Below are positions 45,644 to 54,692 of a DNA stretch of 64,000 nucleotides, in pieces; position 1 is the stretch's first letter, and each line of letters starts with the position of its first letter. The translations under genes and the position numbers were made by a program. The notes below the pieces were generated by a model. The model saw only the letters and a list, made by a program, of their open reading frames with translations, ran no database searches and had not been told where the DNA came from. Origin of the DNA: Hyphomicrobiales bacterium (GTDB lineage Bacteria > Pseudomonadota > Alphaproteobacteria > Rhizobiales > Rhizobiaceae). The stretch covers positions 46,442-110,441 of the forward strand of contig UBMP01000012.1 of the NCBI GenBank assembly GCA_900466575.1, in the 5' to 3' direction.

Positions 45644-47248
45644 TTACTCCGCAGGTTGCTGGCCAAAGGGCGAGGGGGCCGTCAGCCTGTCACGGTGATT
45701 GGATTGCCAGCGGTCGGTTTCGGGGACGTCGATATACGGGCCTTTCCGAATGTATTTCACCATCAGCCCCATCTCGATGACGAAGAGCACGCTGTAGAAG
45801 AGCACGAAGCCGGCGAGCGTGATGGCGAGGTCTGTCACCGACAGGCTGGAGGCAGACAGAGCGGTGGGCAGAACGCCGTCCACGGTCCAGGGCTGGCGCC
45901 CGAATTCGGCGACGAACCATCCGAGTTCGGCGGCAATCCAGGGCGCCGGGATCAGGATGACGGCCAGCCGCAGCGCGACGCGCGGGAAGCGCATGTTGCG
46001 GAAGGACGACATCCAGAAGAACCAGACCATCAGCGCAATGAAGGAGAAGCCGAGCGCCACCATGAAGCGGAAGGCCCAGAAGAGCGGCCAGACGGTGGGC
46101 ACCGTGTCATTGGCGGCCAGCGCGATCTGCGCATCGCTCGCCTGACGCGGATCATCGACATAGCGCTTCAGGAGCAGGGCAAAGCCCAGGTCCTTGCTGT
46201 GTTCCTCGAAGGTCGCGGCCACATCGGGGGCGACCTTGCCCTTGTTGGCGCGATAGTCCATCAGCGCGTTGTAAGCGACGATGCCGGAGCGGATGCGGGC
46301 CTCCGCCTGCTTGACGAGATCGGCAATGCCCGGAATTTCGCGGGTCAGCGAGCGGGTGCCGATCAGTCCCATCGCATAGGGAATGTGGATTGCATAATGC
46401 GTTTCACGGGCCTGCTGGTCGGGAAGACCGAGAAGCGTGAAGGAGGCGGGGGCTGGCTGCGTTTCCCACATGCCTTCGATGGCTGCGAGCTTCATCTTCT
46501 GCGACAGCGTGACCGAATAGCCCGACTCGTCGCCAAGCACGACAACCGAAAGCGCCGACGCGAGGCCGAAGGAGGCCGCGATCGCGATCGAACGGCGAGC
46601 CAGATCCGTGTGCCGCCCTTTCAGCAGATACCAGGCAGAGACGCCCAGCACGAAGACCGAGGCCGTCACATAGCCTGCCGATACCGTATGCACGAACTTT
46701 GCCTGCGCCACCTCGTTGAACATGACGTCGAAGAACGAGGTCATTTCCATGCGCATCGTCAGCGGGTTGAACGCGGCGCCCACCGGGTTCTGCATCCAGC
46801 CGTTGGCGATCAGGATCCAGAGCGCCGAGAAGTTCGACCCGATGGCGACAAGCCAGGCGACGATGAGATGCGCACGCTTGGAGAGCCGGTCCCAGCCGAA
46901 GAAGAAGAGACCGACAAAGGTCGCTTCCAGGAAGAAGGCCATCAGCCCCTCGATGGCGAGCGGCGCGCCGAAAATGTCGCCGACATAGTGGCTGTAATAG
47001 CTCCAGTTCATGCCGAACTGGAATTCCATGGTGATGCCGGTCGCCACGCCCAACACGAAGTTGATGCCGAACAGCGTACCCCAGAACTTCGTCATCTGCC
47101 GCCAGATCGGCCGATCGGTCATGACATAGACCGTCTCCATGATGGCGACGATGACGGACAATCCCAGTGTCAAAGGCACGAAGAGGAAGTGATAGAGCGC
47201 TGTCATTGCAAATTGCAGTCGTGACAGCTCGACGATGCCGATATCCAT
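45644..47248 (-). CDS. cydA: Cytochrome bd quinol oxidase subunit I
   Basis: This 534-residue subunit carries the three hemes and the quinol site. It starts ELSRLQFAMTALYHFLFVPLTLGLS with the axial His, followed by GVATGITMEFQFGMNWSYYS. The periplasmic Q-loop is of the long E. coli type (segment ETQPAPASFTLLGLPDQQ through LLLKRYVDD). It reduces O2 to water without proton pumping and tolerates NO and cyanide. The promoter region just upstream holds an FNR-like and an NsrR-like site. Confidence 0.96.
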   Translation of the reverse strand: MDIGIVELSRLQFAMTALYHFLFVPLTLGLSVIVAIMETVYVMTDRPIWRQMTKFWGTLFGINFVLGVATGITMEFQFGMNWSYYSHYVGDIFGAPLAIEGLMAFFLEATFVGLFFFGWDRLSKRAHLIVAWLVAIGSNFSALWILIANGWMQNPVGAAFNPLTMRMEMTSFFDVMFNEVAQAKFVHTVSAGYVTASVFVLGVSAWYLLKGRHTDLARRSIAIAASFGLASALSVVVLGDESGYSVTLSQKMKLAAIEGMWETQPAPASFTLLGLPDQQARETHYAIHIPYAMGLIGTRSLTREIPGIADLVKQAEARIRSGIVAYNALMDYRANKGKVAPDVAATFEEHSKDLGFALLLKRYVDDPRQASDAQIALAANDTVPTVWPLFWAFRFMVALGFSFIALMVWFFWMSSFRNMRFPRVALRLAVILIPAPWIAAELGWFVAEFGRQPWTVDGVLPTALSASSLSVTDLAITLAGFVLFYSVLFVIEMGLMVKYIRKGPYIDVPETDRWQSNHRDRLTAPSPFGQQPAE

Positions 47249-47312
47249 GATGCTCTCGCCTGGAAAAACATAGTGATGACCGTATGCTTAGCGCAGCTGG
47301 CGGGCCGTGGAC

Positions 47313-47350
47313 TTGATCGAGGTCAATAAGGTGTATTGGAAATACACATT
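47313..47350 (-). promoter_or_regulatory. FNR-like box and NsrR-like site upstream of cydA
   Basis: TTGAT-CGAG-GTCAA (47313-47326) is a near-consensus FNR/FixK box. Two bases further out is AAG-GTGTATTG-G-AAATACAC-ATT (47328-47350), a dyad that fits the 11-1-11 NsrR consensus (AAGATGyATTT-N-AAATrCATCTT) at most positions. They are centred about 71 and 90 bases upstream of the cydA start, between cydC and cydA. This suggests a separate cydABX promoter activated under low oxygen and derepressed by NO. Confidence 0.7.
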
Positions 47351-47369
47351 TGCGCTGTTTGGTCGCAGC

Positions 47370-49022
47370 TTATCGGAGAGTCACGACGCGATCGGCAAAA
47401 CTTGTCTCCGGCCGCCGGTGCGAGGCCATCAGGATAGCGGCCTCCGGCAGATAGCGACGAATGCCGGCGAGAACATCGTGGGCTGTCTGGTCATCCAGCC
47501 CTTCGGTCGGTTCGTCGAGCAGCAGCAGGCGAGGCCGCCTGAGGAGCACGCGCGCCAGTGCCAGCCGCCGCCGCTCTCCGCCGGACAGACCCGCTCCACT
47601 TTCGCCGAGCATGAAATCCAGCCCGCCCTTTGCGGCGATGACACCATCGAGACTGACGGCCTTCAGCACGTCCCACGCCTCATCCGGCCCCAGATCCGCA
47701 CGGGCAAGCCTCAGCGCGTCCAGGATCGATCCGCTCATCAACGCGCTTCGCTGTGGCAGAAGAGTGGCAAGGCTGAACAATCCGTTGTCATCCAACGTGC
47801 GAATGTCGCATCCATGGATCTTCACGCTGCCGGCATCAGATTGAAGCTGTCCGATCGCCAGAAGCAGCGCGGTCGATTTGCCGATGCCGCTGGGGCCTGT
47901 GAGCGCAACGGTTTCGCCAGCCCTGACGGAGAGATGGAAGTCTTGCAGGATGGTTCGCCCGGGCTGGGTGTATCGCACACCATCCATTCGAAGAGCCGGC
48001 TCTTCGGTGATATGCGCATCCACGATGACGGAGCCACGCGGCATCTCTTGATCGGCGCTCATTTGCGCGTCGACCCGGCGCGCCGCATCCAGAATGCGGC
48101 CAAGCTCGGAAAGGCCGCGATGCAGCGGCGCCATGATTTCCCCCGCCCCCAGCGCACCGAAGAAGCCCAGCGCGGCAAGCGCCGGGTCGATCGCCTTGGC
48201 CTCTGCCAGTCGGACGCCCAGATAGAGGCTTCCCGCGGCGGCGAGCGTGCTCGCCATGCCAAGGAGAACGCCGGAGAGCCGTTCCGCCAGGTCCAGTCTT
48301 GCCTGCTCAATCTGGAGACGGTGCTGTGCGTCCGTCACTGCCGATGTCTGCGCCGCGAGCCGCCCGGCGACGGCCAGTTCCGGCCGCCCCCGCATGAGAT
48401 CGATGAAGCGAAGCCGCACCGCCTGCAAAGCCTTGTGCGCCAAGCGTGAGGGGCGTTGCGCGATCTTCAGCATCATGGTCGCGGAGAGGAGAAAGCCGAG
48501 AACAAGGCTGGCGCCCTGCCACGCGGCGACGGCACCACTTTCGATGCGCCAGACGACAAGAAGGAGGCCGCCAAGCACCAAACCGGCCGAAAGCAGCGGG
48601 ATCACCAGCCGCAGCGCCAGCCCGTCCAGGGCGTCCACGTCGAGCGTGAGGTGGTTCAGCCGCTCCGAACCGTTGAGCGATGCGAGCTTGCGCAGCGGTG
48701 CGCGTGTCATGGCGGCCAGCAATTGCCCGCGCAATTCTGCCAGTCCGGCGAGCGTCGCGTCATGGGTCAATAAACGTTCGCCATAGCGCGCACCCGCCCG
48801 ACCCAGCGCCAGGAAGCGGATCGCCGCGCTCGGACTGAAGACATCGAAGGCGATGCCGGCGCCAGCCAATCCGGCAATTCCGGTCGCCGTGATGAACCAT
48901 CCAGACAGGCCCAGCAGGGCGGTTCCCGCGAAGACAACGAGCACCGAAAACAGGCTGCCGAGGGCGAGCTTGCCGGCATGCGGTCGCCAGACCCGGATGA
49001 AGATGCGCGCGAGCCGTCTCAT
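47370..49022 (-). CDS. cydC: Heterodimeric thiol ABC exporter subunit CydC
   Basis: This 550-residue half-transporter has an N-terminal six-helix membrane domain. The C-terminal ATPase has Walker A GPSGIGKSTALLLAIG, signature LSGGERRRLALARVLL and Walker B LLLLDEPTEGLDDQT. With CydD it exports glutathione/cysteine (and heme) to the periplasm, which is needed to assemble cytochrome bd. Its start overlaps the cydD stop by four bases (ATGA). Confidence 0.93.
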   Translation of the reverse strand: MRRLARIFIRVWRPHAGKLALGSLFSVLVVFAGTALLGLSGWFITATGIAGLAGAGIAFDVFSPSAAIRFLALGRAGARYGERLLTHDATLAGLAELRGQLLAAMTRAPLRKLASLNGSERLNHLTLDVDALDGLALRLVIPLLSAGLVLGGLLLVVWRIESGAVAAWQGASLVLGFLLSATMMLKIAQRPSRLAHKALQAVRLRFIDLMRGRPELAVAGRLAAQTSAVTDAQHRLQIEQARLDLAERLSGVLLGMASTLAAAGSLYLGVRLAEAKAIDPALAALGFFGALGAGEIMAPLHRGLSELGRILDAARRVDAQMSADQEMPRGSVIVDAHITEEPALRMDGVRYTQPGRTILQDFHLSVRAGETVALTGPSGIGKSTALLLAIGQLQSDAGSVKIHGCDIRTLDDNGLFSLATLLPQRSALMSGSILDALRLARADLGPDEAWDVLKAVSLDGVIAAKGGLDFMLGESGAGLSGGERRRLALARVLLRRPRLLLLDEPTEGLDDQTAHDVLAGIRRYLPEAAILMASHRRPETSFADRVVTLR

Positions 49023-50719
49023 GTCGCATCCCCCAAACGGATTTCCCGCCCCATGCGGTCGGCGAGCTGACGATCGTGGGTCGCAACGATCAGCGTCTTT
49101 CCCTGGCGGGCCAAAGCCAGCAGGCTTTCGGTGACGGCTTGGGCATTCGCGGGATCAAGATCCGCAGTAGGTTCATCGGCCAGGACGATGTCGGCTTGGG
49201 CATAGAAGGCACCCGCCAGCATGACGCGTCGTGCTTCGCCGCCTGAGAGGCCGCTCCCGGTTTCCCCAAGCCGTGTCAAAATCCCCTGTGGTAGCGCTGC
49301 GACGACCGGGCGTAGCGACGCGGCCGCGATCGCCGCCTCAAGCCGGTCTTCATCTCGCTGCCCCCGAGATCCGGTGATATTGGAAAGAAGGCTGGCATTG
49401 GCGAAATGAGGCACCTGCGAAACCCAGGAAAGACGCATCCGCCACGGATCGGCAGACACGTCATCGAGATCGACCCCGCAGACATTGATCCGGCCTCGTT
49501 CCGGCCGCGCGAGCCCTGCAATCAGCGCCAGCAGCGTGCTTTTGCCGACGCCGCTGGGGCCTGTGATTGCGATCGTTTCACCGGCGCGGATGTCGATATC
49601 GGGATAGACGATCGTGGCGGATTTTCCGGCAGCAAAGGCCAGGCCGCGCGTTGAGATGCCAACCGGACCGTCGAGCGCCGCGACCTGTTCCCCTTCGCCC
49701 AGGATGCTCATCGTTTCTCGCGACTCGATCTCGGCCAGTTCGCCCGCGACCGCCAGCGCCGCAGCGCGATCGTGCCACGCTGCCGCAAGCTCCCGCAACG
49801 GCGCAAAGAATTCCGGGGCCAGAAGCAGAAGCACGATGCCATGCGCCAGCGTCAAGGCTGCGCCATAGGTGCCGAAGTTGAACGTGCCGAGCAGGCTGAA
49901 GCCGACATAGACCGCCACCATGGCGACGCCCAGCGCCGAAAAGAGTTCGAGCACCGTGGAGGAGAGGAAGGCAACGCGGAGTACCGCCATGGTCCGCTCT
50001 TTCAACGCATCGGCACTGGCGAAGAACTGTCGGACCATGGTGTTGCGTCCATCCAGTACCTTGATGTCGACGAGGGCGTTGAGCCGTTCCAGAAGAAGCG
50101 CGTTGAGTGAACCGGTCTCCTTCAAATGCCTCTCGCTGGCGTCGCGCGCGGCATAGCCGATCAGGGCCATGAAGAGCGGGATCAGAGGGCCGGAGACAAG
50201 AAGGATAAGGGCCGCGGCCCAGGATATGAAGGCGGTTGCGAGCAAGATCGCAAGCGGAAGAACCCGCGTCTTGAAGGCGGCGGTGTGATAGCGCGTGAGA
50301 TAAACAAGCAGAATGTCCAGCTTGTCGCCGATGAGGGCTGCGCCCGCGCCGGATGATGCGGCGTCGGAGAATGGGGAAACGCGGCCTTGCCTCACCGCCA
50401 GGGACGATCGTTCGCTCGCAACAACCGCCTGTGCACTGCGGAACGCGACATGACCGCCCCAGGCATCCAGCCCGTGTCGCAGGAAGCCGAGGCCGAGATA
50501 ACCCAGCGCTGCGTAAAGCGGTGCCAGAAAAGGGGCCGTCCCCGTGACGAGCGCGCCGAGACTGTCGCCGATCAGCAGGCTTTGTGGCAGGACGATAAGA
50601 GCAGCGACAACCGACAGAAGCCCGGCGCGCGTCAATCCGTTTGCAGCGCTCTTCTCCATCTCCTTCAGCCGATCGCCGCCGGGGTCTTCAGATTTTGATT
50701 TGGAACGCACCAGGGACAT
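49019..50719 (-). CDS. cydD: Heterodimeric thiol ABC exporter subunit CydD
   Basis: This 566-residue partner of CydC has a six-helix membrane domain and an ATPase with GPSGVGKSTLLALIAG, LSGGEARRVMLAGAFY and IVLADEPTADLDPAN. It is the first gene of cydDCABX. The ribosome site before ATG 50719 is weak; a later in-frame ATG (MEKSAANGL) is less likely because its purine run abuts it. It is divergent from nsrR, with two FNR-like boxes in between. Confidence 0.92.
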   Translation of the reverse strand: MSLVRSKSKSEDPGGDRLKEMEKSAANGLTRAGLLSVVAALIVLPQSLLIGDSLGALVTGTAPFLAPLYAALGYLGLGFLRHGLDAWGGHVAFRSAQAVVASERSSLAVRQGRVSPFSDAASSGAGAALIGDKLDILLVYLTRYHTAAFKTRVLPLAILLATAFISWAAALILLVSGPLIPLFMALIGYAARDASERHLKETGSLNALLLERLNALVDIKVLDGRNTMVRQFFASADALKERTMAVLRVAFLSSTVLELFSALGVAMVAVYVGFSLLGTFNFGTYGAALTLAHGIVLLLLAPEFFAPLRELAAAWHDRAAALAVAGELAEIESRETMSILGEGEQVAALDGPVGISTRGLAFAAGKSATIVYPDIDIRAGETIAITGPSGVGKSTLLALIAGLARPERGRINVCGVDLDDVSADPWRMRLSWVSQVPHFANASLLSNITGSRGQRDEDRLEAAIAAASLRPVVAALPQGILTRLGETGSGLSGGEARRVMLAGAFYAQADIVLADEPTADLDPANAQAVTESLLALARQGKTLIVATHDRQLADRMGREIRLGDAT

Positions 50720-50773
50720 CTCGGGTAAACTTGTATCTCACATGCGTCTTTGCGCAAAAGGTGCCATCAGGAA

Positions 50774-50824
50774 ATGACATGGATCAAGTTTCACCGAAGG
50801 ACGGCACGGACTGACATAGATCAA
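50774..50824. promoter_or_regulatory. Two FNR/FixK-like boxes between cydD and nsrR
   Basis: ATGAC-ATGG-ATCAA (50774-50787) and CTGAC-ATAG-ATCAA (50811-50824) each match eight of the ten TTGAT-N4-ATCAA positions or close to it. They lie 37 bases apart, in the same orientation. A degenerate NsrR half-site (GATGTATTC) is at about 50842-50850. This suggests oxygen-dependent control of cydDC and nsrR. Confidence 0.55.
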
Positions 50825-50888
50825 TCGCAGCTTTGAAATGTGATGTATTCAAGACAGATAGTCACAGCCATCCGGGGGGACGGGCACG

Positions 50889-51410
50889 ATGCGCATCACG
50901 ATGCGAACCAATTTGGCGATCAGGACGCTGATGTTCTGCGCGGTCAATCCGCATGTCACGGTCCGCAAAAGCGACATTGCCGCCGCGTGCAATGCATCGG
51001 AGCACCATCTCGCGCAGGTCATCCGGACGCTCGGCCATCATGGCTTTGTTGACGCGACGCGCGGCCGTAATGGTGGCCTTCAACTGATGCGCCCGCCCGC
51101 CAGCATCAATATCGGTTCGGTCTTCAGGCTCTTTGAGGCGGATCTGCCCTTCGCGGAATGCTTCAGCGCCTCCAACACCTGTCCATTGGTGGCCGTCTGC
51201 TGGCTGCGTGATGCCATCAGCAATGCAGTCGATGCGTTCTATCGCTCGCTGGACAAGGTTCTCCTCTCGGACCTGATCGATGGCAACGAGAGGCTTGCGG
51301 AACTGCTGCGCCTCAATTTCGGCTGCCGCCGTGAGGGCAGCGACGAACCGCGCGAAACCCTGGCATCGTTTGATCTCGATTCACGCGTTGCCTTGTCGAC
51401 CGCTCTCTGA
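50889..51410 (+). CDS. nsrR: Rrf2-family nitric-oxide-sensing repressor (NsrR-like)
   Basis: This 173-residue protein aligns by eye with NsrR: the opening RITMRTNLAIRTLMFCA, the wing RGRNGGLQLMRPPASINIGSVFRLFEADL and the cluster cysteines C91, C98 and C104 (FAECFSASNTCPLVAVCWLR). NsrR binds a [4Fe-4S] or [2Fe-2S] cluster that reacts with NO and releases DNA. Its target here is most likely the divergent cyd operon. It has a C-terminal extension of about 25 residues with no clear function. Confidence 0.88.
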   Translation: MRITMRTNLAIRTLMFCAVNPHVTVRKSDIAAACNASEHHLAQVIRTLGHHGFVDATRGRNGGLQLMRPPASINIGSVFRLFEADLPFAECFSASNTCPLVAVCWLRDAISNAVDAFYRSLDKVLLSDLIDGNERLAELLRLNFGCRREGSDEPRETLASFDLDSRVALSTAL

Positions 51411-51526
51411 TGCTTGAGCTGCCGGACGTTTTCCAACAAACGCGAAGTCAGCCGAAGATCAAGTGTGCCCGGCATTGAGCCAGATTCTGATGCGATCTCA
51501 AATTATGAAGTGATTTCGAAGATAAA

Positions 51527-51616
51527 TGGCGGACAGAGAGGGATTCGAACCCTCGGTACGCTTTCACGTACACACGCGTTCCAGGCGTGCGCCTTAAACC
51601 ACTCGGCCACCTGTCC
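51527..51616 (-). tRNA. tRNA-Ser (anticodon GGA)
   Basis: The minus strand folds as a class II tRNA with acceptor GGACAGG/(U)CUGUCC, D-arm TGGCCGAGTGG, anticodon loop CTGGAAC (anticodon GGA, reading UCC/UCU), a long variable arm (GTACGTGAAAGCGTAC) and T-arm GGTTCGAATCC. CCA is encoded at the 3' end (51527-51529). Length is 90 bases including CCA. Confidence 0.95.
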
Positions 51617-51959
51617 TTGCCTTGATCCGCCGTGGTTAATCCGGCGGATGCGGGGAGATTGCCCTCGCGGTAATTCCCTGGTCTTTGCGCCGTCAACACA
51701 GGTGTCGTCGGCAGGCCGGGCGGATATATACCGATAGAATTGAAAGGATCAACTGCTTTCTTCCGAAAAAGTTGCCGCTTGTGACGGACGGATGACGAAG
51801 ACGTGATGAGGTGCCTCTTGTCGTTGTGCGCCCCGCTTTCCATTTATGGGACAAGTCGATAAGGTGGGCCGACTTGAGCGCGTGTTCGGGAGGTGATTCA
51901 ACCGGAACACGACAGGTCGGGATGAGACATTAAAACCACTGTGGATGAGATAGAAGGTC
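51617..51959. other. Non-coding region upstream of tRNA-Ser and small membrane gene
   Basis: These 343 bases show no supported gene. The stem ATCCGCC/GGCGGAT at 51625-51649 lies nine bases before the tRNA 5' end. The region should contain the tRNA promoter on the minus strand and the promoter of the following plus-strand gene, but I could not identify consensus boxes with confidence. Confidence 0.45.
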
Positions 51960-52277
51960 ATGCGCTTCCTGCTGCGCTTGTTCAGCGTATTCTTTCTAGC
52001 CGCGGCCGTCGTTGCCGGCACGGCGGATACGATCCAGTCCTTCGCGGCTGACGCGCCGGTCATGACGCCGGGGCTGACGGTGGTGGAGTTCGTGGCGCCC
52101 AAGGCCTTCGAAAAAGCGGAAGCCTATGTCGGTGGCCTGCCGGATGGGAGCCAGTTGCAGGACATGGTTCTGCGCCTCTTCGGCCAACCGGCCTTCGCCC
52201 TGTTTCTCGGGCTTGCGCTGATCTTCTGGATCCTGGGCTACAAGCGCAAGAAGCCAGCGGGTCGCTTCACGGCCTGA
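51960..52277 (+). CDS. Small membrane protein upstream of msrA, unknown
   Basis: This 105-residue protein has an N-terminal signal-anchor-like helix (MRFLLRLFSVFFLAAAVVAG) and a C-terminal transmembrane helix (about residues 78-94, FALFLGLALIFWILGY) followed by a basic tail KRKKPAGR. The middle loop is predicted periplasmic. I do not recognise a characterised family, though such proteins recur next to msrA in Rhizobiaceae. The start lacks a textbook ribosome site. The gap to msrA is 85 bases. Confidence 0.7.
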   Translation: MRFLLRLFSVFFLAAAVVAGTADTIQSFAADAPVMTPGLTVVEFVAPKAFEKAEAYVGGLPDGSQLQDMVLRLFGQPAFALFLGLALIFWILGYKRKKPAGRFTA

Positions 52278-52362
52278 AATGTCTGGAAAAGCACCTTGTC
52301 GCGTCTTTCATGCCGCCTCCCCGTGAAGGCGTGTCCCGATTTCTCGTGTAAAGGAGATGACC

Positions 52363-53013
52363 ATGTTCCTGACCGATCTGATGAACAAGAAAACCGTGAT
52401 GCCGGATCCGGCGCGTGCACTTCCAGGCCGCCCTGAGCCGATCCCGACGTCTGAAACCCATTTCGTCAACGGCCGCCCGCTCGCCGGTCCCTATCCGGAC
52501 GGCATGAAGCGCATCCTTTTTGGCATGGGCTGCTTCTGGGGCGCCGAGCGTCATTTCTGGAAGATCCCCGGCGTGTGGGTCACGGCGGCCGGTTATGCCG
52601 GTGGCTTCACGCCCAACCCGACCTACCAGGAAACCGTCACGGGACTGACGGGTCATGCCGAAGTGGTTCTGGTCGTCTACGACCCGAAGGTGGTGAGCCT
52701 CAACACGTTGCTGAAATCCTTCTTCGAGGCGCATGATCCGACCCAGGGCATGCGTCAGGGCAATGATGTCGGCACGACTTACCGCTCGACCATCTACACC
52801 TATGACGACGCAGACCTGAAAGCGGCCTTTGATGCACGCGATGCATTCCAGAAGGCGCTGAAGGAGAACGGCGTGCGTGCCGAGATCACCACCGAGATCG
52901 CGCCGGCGGGTCCGCTCTATCTCGCCGAGGACTATCACCAGCAGTATCTGGCGAAAAACCCCGGTGGCTACTGCGGCCTGCGCGGCACCGGGGTAACCTG
53001 CGCTATTGATTGA
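52363..53013 (+). CDS. msrA: Peptide-methionine (S)-S-oxide reductase
   Basis: This 216-residue cytoplasmic repair enzyme reduces methionine-S-sulfoxide in proteins. The catalytic motif GCFWG places the nucleophile at Cys57. Resolving cysteines are C204 and C213 ([11 protein letters not shown]), with the [18 protein letters not shown] loop conserved. Of ATGs at 52357 and 52363 the second is preferred, with GGAG six bases upstream. It ends before a strong intrinsic terminator. Confidence 0.95.
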   Translation: MFLTDLMNKKTVMPDPARALPGRPEPIPTSETHFVNGRPLAGPYPDGMKRILFGMGCFWGAERHFWKIPGVWVTAAGYAGGFTPNPTYQETVTGLTGHAEVVLVVYDPKVVSLNTLLKSFFEAHDPTQGMRQGNDVGTTYRSTIYTYDDADLKAAFDARDAFQKALKENGVRAEITTEIAPAGPLYLAEDYHQQYLAKNPGGYCGLRGTGVTCAID

Positions 53014-53032
53014 GGGTTTTCTAATCTGAACA

Positions 53033-53080
53033 GGGTACGGGTGCGGCTTTCTCGGGCCTCTTCCGTACCCAATCTTTTTT
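53033..53080 (+). terminator. Factor-independent terminator of msrA
   Basis: The perfect stem GGGTACGG / CCGTACCC encloses a long loop with extra pairing and is followed by AATC and a run of six T. It starts about 20 bases after the msrA stop. Confidence 0.82.
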
Positions 53081-53230
53081 GACCGGTTGAGAAATTTTTG
53101 ATGAATTTTGTTTTTCGGCATGCAAGGATGCCGCGAGCTTGGTCCTTCTAGAGGGGAGGCCGGCGTTCCGCGGCCTTGAGTGGAGGGCGGCGGAAAGACC
53201 CGAAAACATCACAAAACAGGGCTTTCAAAA

Positions 53231-54223
53231 ATGAAGAAACTCGCTCTCAGTCTCCTGGCCACGGCGGCCATGGCCGCACCTGTGCTGGCCGCAGACGCCA
53301 AGCCTGCCATCATCTATGACCTCGGAGGCAAGTTCGACAAGTCGTTCAACGAAGCTGCCTTCCATGGCGCCGAGAAGTTCACCAAGGAAACCGGCACCAA
53401 GTTCCGCGAGTTCGAAATTTCCAACGATGCCCAGCGCGAGCAGGCCCTTCGCAAGTTTGCCAAGGACGGTGACAACCCGATCGTGACGGCCGGCTTCAGC
53501 TGGACGGAAGCCATCACCAAGGTCGCTGCCGAATTCCCGAAGACACAGTTTGTCGTGATCGACACCGTCGTGAAGGCCCCGAACGTCAAGTCGATCGTCT
53601 TCAAGGAACAGGAAGGCTCCTACCTCGCCGGCGTCATGGCCGCCATGGCTGCCAAGTCTGGCACCGTCGGCTTCGTCGGCGGCATGGACATCCCGCTTAT
53701 CCACCGTTTCGCCTGCGGTTATGCTGGTGGCGTGAAGTCGGTCAAGCCGGATGCGAAGGTTCTCCAGGCCTATACGGGCTCCGACCCGTCTGCATGGAAC
53801 GATCCGGTCAAGGGCGGCGAAATCACCAAGTCGCAGATCTCGCAAGGCGCTGACGTGGTTTACCACGCTGCCGGCGGCACGGGCGTTGGCGTGCTTCAGG
53901 CCGCTGCAGATGCCGGCAAGCTCGGTATCGGTGTGGACAGCAACCAGAACGGCCTGCAGCCGGGCAAGGTTCTGACCTCGATGATGAAGCGCGTGGACGT
54001 CGCCGTCTACAATTCCTTCATGGATGGCAAGAAGGGTGACTTCAAGGCTGGCGTCGACGTGCTCGGCCTGAAGGAAAAGGGCGTTGATGTCGCCATGGAC
54101 GACAACAACAAGAAGCTCGTGACCCCGGAAATGGAAGCCGCCGTCAAGAAGGCGCGCGAAGATATCGAATCCGGCAAGGTGCAGGTCCACGACTACATGA
54201 CGGACGAAAAATGCCCCTATTGA
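53231..54223 (+). CDS. BMP-family nucleoside-binding periplasmic protein
   Basis: This 330-residue protein has a signal peptide (MKKLALSLLATAAMAAPVLA) and a BMP (basic membrane protein, PF02608) fold. Recognisable parts are IYDLGGKFDKSFNEAAFHGAEKF, FKEQEGSYLAGVMAAMAAKSGTVGFVGGMDIPLIHRFACGY and DVVYHAAGGTGVGVLQAA. There is no lipobox, so it is a soluble periplasmic protein. It binds purine or other nucleosides for the ABC genes that follow. ATG 53231 begins the signal peptide. Confidence 0.92.
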   Translation: MKKLALSLLATAAMAAPVLAADAKPAIIYDLGGKFDKSFNEAAFHGAEKFTKETGTKFREFEISNDAQREQALRKFAKDGDNPIVTAGFSWTEAITKVAAEFPKTQFVVIDTVVKAPNVKSIVFKEQEGSYLAGVMAAMAAKSGTVGFVGGMDIPLIHRFACGYAGGVKSVKPDAKVLQAYTGSDPSAWNDPVKGGEITKSQISQGADVVYHAAGGTGVGVLQAAADAGKLGIGVDSNQNGLQPGKVLTSMMKRVDVAVYNSFMDGKKGDFKAGVDVLGLKEKGVDVAMDDNNKKLVTPEMEAAVKKAREDIESGKVQVHDYMTDEKCPY

Positions 54224-54240
54224 TCGGTTGATGACATGAA

Positions 54241-54275
54241 GGCCGCTCCCGGATTGTCCGGAGGGCGGCCTTTTT
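54241..54275 (+). terminator. Intrinsic terminator after the BMP gene
   Basis: GGCCGC-TCCC and GGAGGGCGGCC form a stem followed by five T, 17 bases past the stop. It probably lets most transcripts stop after the binding protein gene, giving excess binding protein relative to the transporter. Confidence 0.8.
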
Positions 54276-54368
54276 GCCGGATAAGAAAAGCAAGACGGCA
54301 GGGGAAATCGGGCTTATGGCCCGGCATTGGCCAAGGAGTGGCAGCCGATCGTTCGGCGGAACAGTGCC

Positions 54369-54578
54369 TCAGAAATGCGGCGGGCGGCTGATCGGATGGG
54401 CCTCTACGGATGCTTCTTCCAGCGCCAGAAAGCGCTCCGTCAGCCGGTCGAGCTTGACCTGCAGCGCATCGATAATCTTCCACTGGCGGGCAACTTCCCC
54501 GGACAGTTCCTCGATCGTTCTTGCCTGATGCGCAGCATGTTCTTCCAGTCGTGCAATGCGGTCTTCCGTCTGGCTCAT
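54369..54578 (-). CDS. slyX: SlyX family protein
   Basis: This 69-residue protein is a coiled coil of the SlyX family: heptads in RIARLEEHAAHQARTIEELSGEVARQWKIIDALQVKLDRLTERFLALE, and a C-terminal PPHF-type tail (SRPPHF). GGAGGACGACG supports ATG 54578. It lies opposite in direction to the transporter genes around it, between BMP and the ATPase. Function of SlyX is unknown in general. Confidence 0.88.
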   Translation of the reverse strand: MSQTEDRIARLEEHAAHQARTIEELSGEVARQWKIIDALQVKLDRLTERFLALEEASVEAHPISRPPHF

Positions 54579-54692
54579 CTTCGTCGTCCTCCAGAGCGCC
54601 CGGCTTTCGGCCGGGCTTTACAAGCGGCAATTTGCCAGTCAACGTTGACAGCAATGCCGTTGCGGCCGGTCATCATCTGAAAACGGTTTGAC

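Noticed and set aside
51527-51616. tRNA-Ser as an integration site for a mobile element
   Set aside because: No integrase, no repeated tRNA 3' end and no compositional break is seen on either side.
53081-53230. Purine riboswitch in the leader of the BMP gene
   Set aside because: Short hairpins exist (GGCAT/ATGCC, AGGCC/GGCCT) but the conserved three-way-junction core is not visible.
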